NCBI GenBank assembly: GCA_021776465.1
Contig: JAJFFU010000216.1
Location: 84,518-148,517 of the forward strand
Reading direction: 5' to 3'
DNA: 64,000 nt
Source: Parvularculaceae bacterium
GTDB taxonomy: Bacteria > Pseudomonadota > Alphaproteobacteria > Caulobacterales > Parvularculaceae
Below, in pieces: positions 37,822-47,335 of the stretch (within the stretch, counting starts at the first letter, position 1; each line of letters opens with the position of its first letter). The translations under genes and the position numbers were made by a program. Below the pieces are notes generated by a model that was not told the origin of the DNA, did no database searches, and was given only the letters and a program-made list of their open reading frames with translations.

Positions 37822-38502
37822 CTATCTTATTTTTTTAACCAAAATATCGGCGTTCGTCTTAACGACTACTTCCCAGTCGCTCCCAAGTAATTTCAAAATA
37901 TCCGACAACCCCTTCTGCCCAGCATAAAGTTCAATATCTGAATATTCCAACAACATCATGCCGATCGTGGGCAACATTTTTAGAGCACCTTCAATCATGT
38001 CGTATTCACACCCCTGAATATCGGACCAAATAAAGTCTATATGATCTACTCCGTTGTCCTTGCAGAACTGGTCAATAGTGTAAGTCTTAACAGTCTCTTC
38101 CCCTTTAAAATCAATCCATTTAAAACGGTCTACAACTTCTTTTGGCTTTCTAATAGAATTAGCGCCCGTCATCTGATTCCCACTACGTTCATGAATTCCA
38201 TCCGACAAGTATAGGGTCGTTTCTCCTATCTGATTGCTGATCGCGCCATGTATGATATTTACATCCAAATTATATCTTTGAACTTGCTCGTTTATTTTCT
38301 TGATGTTACGACTGTCTGGTTCAAACCCATAATATGCAGGTGAAGATTTACATGAATTGATAATTCTGATCGTATCTTCAGCCCAATGCATGCCTAGTTC
38401 AAAGACTATTGGATCGTCAATCTGTTGTAAATATGCGTATATATGTTTATAGATATTCATAAATCGATTAATGTTTTTAACTCCTTCATTCGGCAATCCC
38501 AT
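37822..38502 (-). CDS. FkbM-family methyltransferase
   Basis: VFELGMHWAEDT...YYGFEPDSRNIKKINEQVQR...DHIDFIWSDIQGCEYDMIEGALKMLPTIGMMLLEYSD. Confidence 0.85.
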   Translation of the reverse strand: MGLPNEGVKNINRFMNIYKHIYAYLQQIDDPIVFELGMHWAEDTIRIINSCKSSPAYYGFEPDSRNIKKINEQVQRYNLDVNIIHGAISNQIGETTLYLSDGIHERSGNQMTGANSIRKPKEVVDRFKWIDFKGEETVKTYTIDQFCKDNGVDHIDFIWSDIQGCEYDMIEGALKMLPTIGMMLLEYSDIELYAGQKGLSDILKLLGSDWEVVVKTNADILVKKIR

Positions 38503-39404
38503 GTGCAGTACTCACGGACAAATTTACACCCATTCATTCTAATTTGCTCACGTGCATACGGGTTGCTTTGAAAGTATTTTATTTTATCAGTAAGTTCCTC
38601 AATCGTCGACCATGTGCTAATATGATGATCCACGTCAAAATCTATGTCGACATTCTTGAATTTATGCGTTAAGCAAAATCCCCCTGCACCCATTAACCTG
38701 AACATCCTATCACTAGAATATCTGCCGTAATCAAAATGAGAGAGATTGATCGCAATATCTGAACTTCTATAAGCGGTGGCCTCTTCTTGCAAATTCAGAA
38801 ACCTGCTCGTAGGATCAACCTTATTCCAATTACTACCGAAAGCCGTGAAATTGTTAGCAAACGCCTGTTTTAATCTTATCACCATTTCATATCGGAGATT
38901 AGAGAGCGGGAAAGACTGGTTGGCGCCTAAATAATTTGAGCCCATGAAAACAACAGATGGAGTTGGGACTCTTCGACCAGTTGGCGTAAATATATTTGGG
39001 TCAAACCCCACCTGTAAAAAATCAGCGGGAATATTGGCCTTTTTCATTTGCTCCACATCGAACATATTACTAAAAAGAGATAGGGTAATTACTTTTCCCA
39101 ACTCCTTATACCATTCAGGAAGTGGATACCGAACATCTCCTGTCCAGTTCAAGGTAATGCTTGTTTTGGTCATTTGTCTTGCAGTTGCCAGAGTGAGAAT
39201 CTCAGGGGCTTGTATCTGCATAAAAACCACATCAGGCTTGAATTGACTGTGAATTTTTAAAATGTCTGAATTAATTTTCTGAGGATCATTTTGATAAGGA
39301 AGCCAATTGTAGTGACAAGTCTCAAACTCTTTTTCAAACGATCGCCAAAGACCAACGTTATGATTGCCAAGTGCAAAGTGTAATAATTTTGGTTTAGGCT
39401 TCAT
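38457..39404 (-). CDS. Glycosyltransferase (GT-B, CgeB/GT1-like)
   Basis: VVFMQIQAPEIL...ADFLQVGFDPNIFTP...VVFMGSNYLG...SDIAINLSHFDYGRYSSDRMFRLMGAGGFCLTHKFKNVD. Confidence 0.8.
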   Translation of the reverse strand: MKPKPKLLHFALGNHNVGLWRSFEKEFETCHYNWLPYQNDPQKINSDILKIHSQFKPDVVFMQIQAPEILTLATARQMTKTSITLNWTGDVRYPLPEWYKELGKVITLSLFSNMFDVEQMKKANIPADFLQVGFDPNIFTPTGRRVPTPSVVFMGSNYLGANQSFPLSNLRYEMVIRLKQAFANNFTAFGSNWNKVDPTSRFLNLQEEATAYRSSDIAINLSHFDYGRYSSDRMFRLMGAGGFCLTHKFKNVDIDFDVDHHISTWSTIEELTDKIKYFQSNPYAREQIRMNGCKFVREYCTWDCRMKELKTLIDL

Positions 39405-40095
39405 TGAGAGATGTTGGTTGTATTTGTAAATAAGGTGGCTTGATCCTATCTATAGTTTTGCCATGGATGTAATTACGAACCCCCGACAAATGTAAATGAT
39501 AAACTACCACATCCCTACTGGGATTAATAACTTTAAAATATGATGAGAGTAAATGAGCAATTTTATTATCGCAGCCAGCTTTTCCAAGGGTGAAATCCGC
39601 TTCTTTAATATGAGGGAATACGCCTTTTATAATCCAGCAGTCCTGACTGTCTGGTCGATTAAAAAACTTAAATGTCTTCTGGACAACATTCTTAACGTCC
39701 CACCTACAGAGAGCTAGACAATACCGCTGGTTCCAATGCCACCCCTTGAGGGTCTTGAGCGATTCAATTTTAATGTAAATATCAGTATTGGCAATAATAC
39801 TTAGTTGGTCACAACCATCCTTCTTATTAAAGAATCTATGGTTTCTGGTGATCTCAAAATAATCATTAAAGGTGGGTTGGTGAGCGAAATGGATTAGTTT
39901 GATCTTTGGCTTTCTACTTAAAACGCTGGGATTCGTATATAATATTTCAAAGTCTTTAACAAGTGCAGGAGCGATAAGAATAAATATTCGATCGATTTCG
40001 TCATTTAGGATATTACGAGCCACGCAAATGTTATTCTCCTGATGTCGAGAAGGGTTCTTATCAACATAGTAGTTTATATAGAGATTGGCTTTCAC
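39394..40095 (-). CDS. Putative glycosyltransferase
   Basis: NEIDRIFILIAP-like N-terminal region, SIIANTDIYI acidic motif; overlaps and is surrounded by GT genes. Confidence 0.6.
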   Translation of the reverse strand: MKANLYINYYVDKNPSRHQENNICVARNILNDEIDRIFILIAPALVKDFEILYTNPSVLSRKPKIKLIHFAHQPTFNDYFEITRNHRFFNKKDGCDQLSIIANTDIYIKIESLKTLKGWHWNQRYCLALCRWDVKNVVQKTFKFFNRPDSQDCWIIKGVFPHIKEADFTLGKAGCDNKIAHLLSSYFKVINPSRDVVVYHLHLSGVRNYIHGKTIDRIKPPYLQIQPTSLNEA

Positions 40096-40757
40096 TGTCT
40101 AGAATTCTCAATAATGTGTAAGTCCTCACGCCAAGACCATGAGTTAGAAATCAATAAATCGTCGGGGGCCCCATATCCAAATCTTGGATGGAGATACAGG
40201 TGTACAGGAGGGTGGTCGATCACCTTGAGGGCATCATCTTTAGATGCACGCAAACTTAATTCATCTAAACAAAAGTTAGCATTTAACAAAGGGTTATAAA
40301 CATATGTATAATGATCGTAAAAATGACGCCCCACTACAGGGATATAATGGTGTTTATTATTGATGTGATTAGCAGATGGTAAAAGGGTGACTCGTCTCTT
40401 TGAACAACTTCGCTTAATTATCGTGTCGAATCTATCACGAGTGATCGGGGTAAAATCAGTAATATGCAATAACAAGTCCCAATCTTTTACCCTGTCGATA
40501 TCCCTATTGATAGAGTCCACTTTATCAGTGTGATCCCCAAAATATAGAGAAATCGGAAATCTTTTCAAGAGATACTTAAGGCGTAGGAGCGTAACCTTAT
40601 TATAGATCATGGTGTCGTCCTTATCAATAGAAATTAACAGACGGATGTGCTCGTGATCCTTAGCATGATTAAAAACCGAGGTGATTATCTTAAAGAGGCT
40701 TTCTGGTCTAGATCGACAAGCATACTTTATAAGGAGGTTTTGGTTTTTGGATTCCAT
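40092..40757 (-). CDS. Putative glycosyltransferase, paralogue of 43685..44371
   Basis: LLIKYACRSRPESLFKIITSVFNHAKDHEHIRLLISIDKDDTMIYNKVTLLRLKYLLKRF. Confidence 0.65.
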   Translation of the reverse strand: MESKNQNLLIKYACRSRPESLFKIITSVFNHAKDHEHIRLLISIDKDDTMIYNKVTLLRLKYLLKRFPISLYFGDHTDKVDSINRDIDRVKDWDLLLHITDFTPITRDRFDTIIKRSCSKRRVTLLPSANHINNKHHYIPVVGRHFYDHYTYVYNPLLNANFCLDELSLRASKDDALKVIDHPPVHLYLHPRFGYGAPDDLLISNSWSWREDLHIIENSRQ

Positions 40758-40758
40758 T

Positions 40759-41424
40759 TTATAATCCCCCCCTAATTATGCGCTGTAAGTCAGCATTGAA
40801 TATGTTCATGCGCTGCTCATAAAGCCCTTGCGTTTCTGGCTTTAAATACCTCTGCCAATGTACCGAGTCTGGACTGATGTGATAGGGTTGAATTTTTGTT
40901 TTTTCATCCTGATCATCTTCCAACTTTTCAGAAATAGCTCTCACATTATCCTTGGAACATAACTCGATAACTTCATCTATATTGACTCGGGAATTACCTA
41001 AATATTCTTCAATGGTCTCAACTACCGAGACTGGGGATTCTGAAAACTGCCGATAATCCAACCAAAGGCCGTGCTCATTCTTATTGAATTGATATGAATA
41101 CTTCAAATGCTTTTCATAGTAATCAATAAATGAATTGATCGTATTCATATGAAGATAGCCACGGAACTGTTTTCCCTTTTTTAAAACCGTTAGCCGCTTA
41201 TGGCTCACTAAGGTCTGTTTGAAATCTCTGAATGTGTTTACAAATGGTTTGCCAGCGTACTCTTGCTTAAACTCATGTGTCTTTATAACCTTGTGGTACG
41301 GGTACATCAAACGTAACATGTTGTAGATCAATGTGCTGCCGCTTCTTGGTACTCCATATTGAATTATTTCAGACATTCCTTTAAGCAGGGTTTGTTGGGT
41401 CGTCTTCAGGGGTCTGATAATCAC
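40759..41424 (-). CDS. P-loop sulfotransferase-like protein
   Basis: IIQYGVPRSGSTLIYNMLRLMYPYHKVIKTHEF. Confidence 0.8.
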   Translation of the reverse strand: MIIRPLKTTQQTLLKGMSEIIQYGVPRSGSTLIYNMLRLMYPYHKVIKTHEFKQEYAGKPFVNTFRDFKQTLVSHKRLTVLKKGKQFRGYLHMNTINSFIDYYEKHLKYSYQFNKNEHGLWLDYRQFSESPVSVVETIEEYLGNSRVNIDEVIELCSKDNVRAISEKLEDDQDEKTKIQPYHISPDSVHWQRYLKPETQGLYEQRMNIFNADLQRIIRGGL

Positions 41425-42574
41425 CAGTCATATCCGTATCAATATTGCGCTCTGTTATAGGCTCTAGAGATGGCGTCCCTACAACCGATTTAATCGGTAT
41501 TGGTTCTTTCTTAACGAAAAAGGTGAAAACAACCTTAGATTTAGGGAGGATGTCAACTTCAAGACGTCGATTGCTGTCAATCTCTATTCTAATAGGGATA
41601 TCAATAACCCCCTTCTGGTGTTGTTCTTCACTAAAATAATGCTTTGGATTTATTGGTTGATAAGAAAAAGAACCATCTGCATCTTTAGAAATATACTGAA
41701 TGGGATTCTTGACCTGTGTATTGTTACTCGAACTCACTCTTATTTTAGATATTTTGAAGGGGTTAAAGGCTGATTGGGCTAATAACTCAAAGTATTCTAC
41801 ATTAGAATATGAACACTCTACAGAAACCCTTCTGTCTGACCCAAAATTTTTATGTGCCTTAGTGAAGAACTGATTAAAACCAAATATTACCGCACGCTTG
41901 GTTTTTCGAGTAGGATTAGTAATGGTTACCCTATATTTAGGAAGAATTTGGGGAGAGGTAAACTGACCACGGTGGGGTGTAACAGGCGCACGTAGATAAT
42001 TCGTTAGATTAAGGCCATAATTATATGAAGATTTGATTATCTGCTCATCATAAGGCGCCTCATACACCCTCACAAATTTACGGGCAGGATGACGCTTGAT
42101 ATATAAATCTATGACAGAGATGATCGCAGGGCGCAGTTTCTCAAACAAGATTAACCCTTCAATAAAATCAAACTTATCATCCTCCGATTGGTTTACTTTA
42201 CCAACGTCATCTATGCATCGTCCTATGATGGCTAATAATCCCGTCTTAGCAGTCTTAAGCAGAGGATTTGCGGGGTCAACCAAGGCGTAATCCGTGACTA
42301 ATAAATCGGTATGAAAATGCTCTTTATTATCGTAGAATACTGCATAAAGCATATGATGAGCGCGTGTACCACTGGGATGTTTTTTGCTTTCAAATTTTTT
42401 GTCTACCCTTTTATATCGGAAACCCTCTAAAGGTTCTGGTTGAGAACACTCCGCTTTTATCTGTTTTAAAACATGGCGTTTGCCAGAAGATGTTGACGCA
42501 TCATAGTAATCAACGGTAACTTTACAAGGGTTCTTAGGATTTGGTGTAATTTCAATATAGGTAGGTTTTACCAT
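41381..42574 (-). CDS. Paralogue of candidate capsid protein with extra N-terminal region
   Basis: YRVTITNPTRKTKRAVIFGFNQFFTKAHKNFGSDRRVSVECSYSNVEYFELLAQSAFNPFKISKIRVSSSNNTQV...VFTFF aligns with 27790..28557. Confidence 0.7.
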   Translation of the reverse strand: MVKPTYIEITPNPKNPCKVTVDYYDASTSSGKRHVLKQIKAECSQPEPLEGFRYKRVDKKFESKKHPSGTRAHHMLYAVFYDNKEHFHTDLLVTDYALVDPANPLLKTAKTGLLAIIGRCIDDVGKVNQSEDDKFDFIEGLILFEKLRPAIISVIDLYIKRHPARKFVRVYEAPYDEQIIKSSYNYGLNLTNYLRAPVTPHRGQFTSPQILPKYRVTITNPTRKTKRAVIFGFNQFFTKAHKNFGSDRRVSVECSYSNVEYFELLAQSAFNPFKISKIRVSSSNNTQVKNPIQYISKDADGSFSYQPINPKHYFSEEQHQKGVIDIPIRIEIDSNRRLEVDILPKSKVVFTFFVKKEPIPIKSVVGTPSLEPITERNIDTDMTGDYQTPEDDPTNPA

Positions 42575-42575
42575 T

Positions 42576-42809
42576 TTATATAGGATTTTTATCTAAGGTT
42601 AATTTCACAGCCTCTTCAACTGATCGGAGCAATACCAACTCATCATCCTTTATTATTATCTCGAATTCTCTTTCCACTTCCATGGAGAATGAAACCATAT
42701 CCAGACTGTCTGCATCTAAATCAACAAACAATGTATCAAGTGAGCACTCAGTGTCAAACCTTTCGTTCACTAAATCAATCATCCTTTCTTCAATCTTAGT
42801 TTGGTTCAT
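42576..42809 (-). CDS. acpP-like: Acyl carrier protein
   Basis: LDTLFVDLDADSLDMVSFSMEVEREFEIIIKDDEL: DSL phosphopantetheine-attachment motif and ACP length (77 aa). Confidence 0.9.
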   Translation of the reverse strand: MNQTKIEERMIDLVNERFDTECSLDTLFVDLDADSLDMVSFSMEVEREFEIIIKDDELVLLRSVEEAVKLTLDKNPI

Positions 42810-42813
42810 AAAC

Positions 42814-43680
42814 TTAGTTTAACTCAGTTTGAATGATGTATAACACCTCAGTCTGGGGTTCTACCTCCACGATCATAGACGATTGAAGACTCAACGAATG
42901 ACACGCCGAAGATACGTTACGAATGTATCGATGATTCATGTCTCGGTTAATCTCATTTGTTAAGAAATCCACCACCACATCCTCTTTCATATCCCTAATG
43001 GGGTAAGTCAACTGGTTTTGGTTTTTACTCACTACCGACACCTTTCCTACGGATTCTTTTTTAGAAAACAAAGAAGATGGGTTCATGCTTGGGTGTATTG
43101 AGCGGTATAACTCTATTGTAACATTCTTGTTGAGATCATTTGTTGTGGGTAAGCACACCTTTATCGATTCCTCTGAGGCGTTGTTAATTCTAAAGGGGTA
43201 ATAGAGCTTTTTGATAGGTTTATAGGATTCTCTTTTGGTATTTCCATATCTATCAATAAACAAAGAGAGAGTCATTGTGATTTTAGGGTTTAACAGAAGT
43301 TCCAAGGATTGGTCTCCATTTAAATCGAAATGAAGTTCGTCGTCAATGATGTCAATAATGTTTTCACAAAATGTATGCTCGGAAGCATACGCTATGGGAC
43401 AAATTTCATACACACTTGTCCCATCGTTTTCTGAGGGCTTTCGGTGGATGATGTTATTGTATAATTGAGTTATGTCAGTGGTTTGAAGACGAAGAAAATA
43501 CGAAAAATAAGGTCTTATTTTGCAATTTCTTAAATAGTACTCATATGGATTACCTGTACCTTCGATTGTCACACCTTCTGGGATGTCTTGATCTTCTGAA
43601 AAGAGATGTACAATCTGTTTAGAATTAGTATCATTCTTACAAATAAATTGAATCACAAAATCTTGTGTATCTAAATTCAT
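42814..43680 (-). CDS. Hypothetical protein, possible divergent member of the capsid-type family
   Basis: 288-aa beta-rich ORF in the same neighbourhood; weak similarity only. Confidence 0.55.
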   Translation of the reverse strand: MNLDTQDFVIQFICKNDTNSKQIVHLFSEDQDIPEGVTIEGTGNPYEYYLRNCKIRPYFSYFLRLQTTDITQLYNNIIHRKPSENDGTSVYEICPIAYASEHTFCENIIDIIDDELHFDLNGDQSLELLLNPKITMTLSLFIDRYGNTKRESYKPIKKLYYPFRINNASEESIKVCLPTTNDLNKNVTIELYRSIHPSMNPSSLFSKKESVGKVSVVSKNQNQLTYPIRDMKEDVVVDFLTNEINRDMNHRYIRNVSSACHSLSLQSSMIVEVEPQTEVLYIIQTELN

Positions 43681-43684
43681 CTTA

Positions 43685-44371
43685 CTATTGTTTTATCCCA
43701 AAATTATTTGCTTTTCTATTGAGGTATTTCTCTTGATCCTTAGTCCAAAATTCTTTAATATGAAGCAATAACGTGTCTACTTCTCCACCAACGTTGGTGG
43801 GATGGTTGTGGCGATATAGACTCAGGTCAAAATATTTTATCCTCTGTAGCATAATAGCAACCTCTGTATATTCCTGATGGGCAAACAAAAAATCATAAAC
43901 AGGAGCAAGGGCATAGCCAAATCTTCGGTAATATTCACGTCCAATAATAGGCATCGTACTCACCTTGTCACCAGAGAACCCATCGTTGAAGAATACATTG
44001 CCATCTAGATTTGAAAAGCTAATATCAAATTTTTCACGGATCACATTATCAAATCCTACAGATAGATACTCCATGTCATCCGAAAAATGAACAAGTATAT
44101 CCCAAGGGTCTGCGGTGTTTATATCTCGGTTTACGGCCTCTATCCCGCCATTTCCGTCACCAAACAATATTTTCACATTATGGTTTTTCAAATACGGTTT
44201 TAGCCGAAGAAGGACATCCTTGTTGTACATACTCGGGTCGTTCTTGTCTGCGGTGATCAGAATCTGGTAATCTATCTTATTGCCAAGATAAGTTAGGATA
44301 TTATTAAGCCCCTCAAAAAACTTTTTAGGTCTTTCTCGTGTAGCGAATTTGAAAAGAATTTTATGTGGCAT
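43685..44371 (-). CDS. Putative glycosyltransferase, paralogue of 40092..40757
   Basis: LFKFATRERPKKFFEGLNNILTYLGNKIDYQILITADKNDPSMYNKDVLLRLKPYLKNH. Confidence 0.65.
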   Translation of the reverse strand: MPHKILFKFATRERPKKFFEGLNNILTYLGNKIDYQILITADKNDPSMYNKDVLLRLKPYLKNHNVKILFGDGNGGIEAVNRDINTADPWDILVHFSDDMEYLSVGFDNVIREKFDISFSNLDGNVFFNDGFSGDKVSTMPIIGREYYRRFGYALAPVYDFLFAHQEYTEVAIMLQRIKYFDLSLYRHNHPTNVGGEVDTLLLHIKEFWTKDQEKYLNRKANNFGIKQ

Positions 44372-44376
44372 CTGTG

Positions 44377-45303
44377 TTATTTTGGGTTTCCGTAATACTG
44401 GACTATGAACTGACTGATCAAGTTATTTATTAATTCCCCTTGGTTAGTATGTTTTGCTTCACCAGTAGTTAAATTAACCTCTTTCAAGCGGGGCTTCACT
44501 ACTCTGTTATAATTTTTCTCTAGGTATTTTTCGATGGCATGCATGAATTGCCTCTTGGTGAAACGGCCTTTAATCTTATAATCATCAAGATCATAGTAGG
44601 CATGAAAACTTTTTTCAGCTATATTTTTACCAACTGCAAATTTAGCATTTACTAAACTCTCAAGAATCTGTAATGGCTCAGTATATTCATTGAACTTGTT
44701 CGCATGACGAATCACCGTATCTGACACCTTGTGAAACCTTAACCAACTCGCGTTTGCAAGAATTTTAGGATGACCAAATTTTCCTATAGACTGAAAATGC
44801 ATTACCACATCTACCCCAATATGTCTTTGGGTACATATGGCGCCTATCAGATCGTTTGGTAGACTATCTGACACATACTTATTGATATCCTCTATCAATA
44901 ACATCCCATCATGAAAACAGTCCAGCATAAAATGCAAGGCAGAGGCCATCTCATCAAGAGTCATTTTACCCTTTGGATTCTTAAAAATTCCGAGTTCTTC
45001 ATCTTGCTCTGTTTTAAATATATTCACTCGTCTTACCTCTATTCTGCCCCCACGACACCATTTACGGATATCCTTAAGGGCTATTGTCGGAAATTGAGTA
45101 AATTCACCATTAACATCGAATATCAACACTCGACGTGCTTTGGCACCTGTTCGGGCATTTGGTTTAATGTACCTATCAATCATTTTTAATGTTTCATAGG
45201 TCTTTCCGATTCCCTTTTTACCAACAGCAACCCCCAACAAGGGTTCACGTTCGTTCTCTTTTGGTTGAGCAGGTTTTCTATATTGTGTAGATGGTGCGTT
45301 CAA
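44377..45303 (-). CDS. FtsK/HerA-type (A32-like) genome-packaging ATPase candidate
   Basis: Walker A GVAVGKKGIGKTYET; Walker B GMLLIEDINKY; following CTQRHIGVDVVMHFQS segment typical of the family. Confidence 0.8.
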   Translation of the reverse strand: MNAPSTQYRKPAQPKENEREPLLGVAVGKKGIGKTYETLKMIDRYIKPNARTGAKARRVLIFDVNGEFTQFPTIALKDIRKWCRGGRIEVRRVNIFKTEQDEELGIFKNPKGKMTLDEMASALHFMLDCFHDGMLLIEDINKYVSDSLPNDLIGAICTQRHIGVDVVMHFQSIGKFGHPKILANASWLRFHKVSDTVIRHANKFNEYTEPLQILESLVNAKFAVGKNIAEKSFHAYYDLDDYKIKGRFTKRQFMHAIEKYLEKNYNRVVKPRLKEVNLTTGEAKHTNQGELINNLISQFIVQYYGNPK

Positions 45304-45308
45304 AAGAG

Positions 45309-46760
45309 TTAGTTTTCATCAGTGTCATCATCTAAAGCGTTTGCTACATCGTCGTCTGTAATCTCACTCTCTAATTCCCTTTCCAATTTATCAGCCATTT
45401 CTTGAGCTGCCGCTGACGGTGCTTCTACATGAACAGGTACGGACTCCTCTAGGGGGGCTTGATTATATTCCTGAGTTTCCTCTTTTGCAGGGGCAGCATT
45501 CCTGCGATCATCGTCAGCTTTTGATTGTATAAACATCTCAAGAATCGTCTTGTTTTGCTGAGAGAGCATATATGCCGAGGCGGTCATCTCAAGTATATGT
45601 CCAGTAATAGCCATCATAAGGCGTTGGCTAGGAGTTAGCATCACCTCGTTTTCAAGCAATACCTCGATAAGAGGTTCTCTAATGTCATCTTTAGTCTCTT
45701 CACTAACGGTGAATATTTCTTCAACCTGTTTATTGGTGCCTTCTATATGCTCGCCGATCGTTATCTTTTCCCCGTTAGCCCCAGCAATAACTTGAGTTAA
45801 ATCGATCTTTCCAGTAAATTGTAGTTGCCTAATCTTACGTTCAGAAAACGATGCCCACTTCTTAAAAGGCGCAGGTGCATAATTGCAATAGTGAAGCATA
45901 ATTGCATCAGCAGTCTTTTCAGCAGCTTTTCTTTTTTGAGTTGGCGACATGTCACTCATTGAACTGGCACCCTCGTCATCCTCCTCTTTTTTAGTTACTG
46001 GGTCTCCATGTTCATCCGATGGTGAATCCATGGGGTCAGAATCTGGGATGTCATGAGGATGTTCAGTATAACTCGGCTCTGGAATGTCTTCAGGGGGTGG
46101 TATATCCTGTGGAGGGGGGATGGCCTCTGCATCAGGAGGTACGCCCGCCGACGCATTGGCATCACCCACACCTAAGTCAGGGTCTGTAGGAGAGGGAGAA
46201 GCGTCCGACGAAGACGCTGAGGTATTATTACCAGAAGTATAAGCTCTTTCTACAACGGGATCAGAGAAGGGATCATAATCATTATCTATGGGGACTGGTT
46301 CTACTGGTATGGTTTTTTCCGTGCTATCTGCCATGTCTTTTATATTATCTTCAGGAACTGGAATGTGGGTCTTCAATTCATCTTGAGAATCCACCTCTGG
46401 TGGATCAACCGACGCGGGTTTTTCTGGTTCTGTTGGAGACTCAGCCTCATGTTTTGGAGGTGGGGATGTTTTTTGAACGTCCTTAGCTGTCACCTTTTTA
46501 GACTCAACGTTTTTAATAGGTTCAGAACTCTTCTTAGGCTCAGCACTCTTTTTGGTGGAGGCGGGAGATGCCTTTGACTGATCTTGTTTTTTTGAATTGG
46601 CCGTCTTAGATGAGCCTTTTTCCTGTTCAGAGGCAAGTCTAATCTTTTTCTCTTTGGAATAGATTTTAGCTCGGAGTTTAGTGGTATTATCCCCATCTTC
46701 ATACGGGATTTTTAATTCATCACAGCGCTTCTGACATCCTTTCAGTGAAACTAAACTCAT
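45309..46760 (-). CDS. Large protein with disordered Pro/Ser/Glu region and conserved C-terminal half
   Basis: 483-aa ORF; N-terminal VSLKGCQKRCDELKIPYEDGDNTTKLRAKIYS is SAP/HeH-like. Confidence 0.7.
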   Translation of the reverse strand: MSLVSLKGCQKRCDELKIPYEDGDNTTKLRAKIYSKEKKIRLASEQEKGSSKTANSKKQDQSKASPASTKKSAEPKKSSEPIKNVESKKVTAKDVQKTSPPPKHEAESPTEPEKPASVDPPEVDSQDELKTHIPVPEDNIKDMADSTEKTIPVEPVPIDNDYDPFSDPVVERAYTSGNNTSASSSDASPSPTDPDLGVGDANASAGVPPDAEAIPPPQDIPPPEDIPEPSYTEHPHDIPDSDPMDSPSDEHGDPVTKKEEDDEGASSMSDMSPTQKRKAAEKTADAIMLHYCNYAPAPFKKWASFSERKIRQLQFTGKIDLTQVIAGANGEKITIGEHIEGTNKQVEEIFTVSEETKDDIREPLIEVLLENEVMLTPSQRLMMAITGHILEMTASAYMLSQQNKTILEMFIQSKADDDRRNAAPAKEETQEYNQAPLEESVPVHVEAPSAAAQEMADKLERELESEITDDDVANALDDDTDEN

Positions 46761-46762
46761 GG

Positions 46763-47209
46763 CTATGCGTATTTAGATTTGAAGACTAAAACTTGAGGAT
46801 CAAGAATCTTAAAGTTTACAATAAACTGAGTTTCTTCAGGTTGATCACCTAGAACATCAAACTCTTTAAGGGCTCTATTAACAACCTGCCTCTCTCTATT
46901 GAAGAATTTTGCTACCCTATACTGACTCAAACCAATGTGGTGCATAATTAACACAAAACACATCTTTCTAGCCTGAACTACAGCACCTCTTTCAGTGCTA
47001 TAGATTATATCTTCTTTAGTTATCTTATATTGAAGTGCTGTAATATGCAGGATGTAATCAAAAACAAGTTTCTGAGGGTCATCGCCCCTCTCGATATCTA
47101 GCTGTTTTAACTTCTCACACATTCTCTCAGTCACTACATCAATACCATGTTTAGATATTCCTAGTTGTAGTTCTCGAAACAATCGAACAATCTTCTGATC
47201 TTCTTCCAT
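46763..47209 (-). CDS. DnaA C-terminal (domain IV)-like DNA-binding protein
   Basis: YKITKEDIIYSTERGAVVQARKMCFVLIMHHIGLSQYRVAKFFNRERQVVNRALKEF. Confidence 0.7.
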   Translation of the reverse strand: MEEDQKIVRLFRELQLGISKHGIDVVTERMCEKLKQLDIERGDDPQKLVFDYILHITALQYKITKEDIIYSTERGAVVQARKMCFVLIMHHIGLSQYRVAKFFNRERQVVNRALKEFDVLGDQPEETQFIVNFKILDPQVLVFKSKYA

Positions 47210-47282
47210 TATGATTAACTCTAAGATATACTTGGCTCAAGTCTGGGGTTGAGCTGGACACACTCTAGGTGAGTGGGCGCCT

Positions 47283-47319
47283 AAAAAGAGACACCCACTA
47301 CAGGGCGTCTCTTTTTTTT
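47283..47319 (-). terminator. Rho-independent terminator (bidirectional-looking)
   Basis: aaagagac...gtctcttt stem flanked by A/T runs, after the stop of 47336..47926. Confidence 0.75.
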
Positions 47320-47335
47320 AAATAAATCACCGTGG

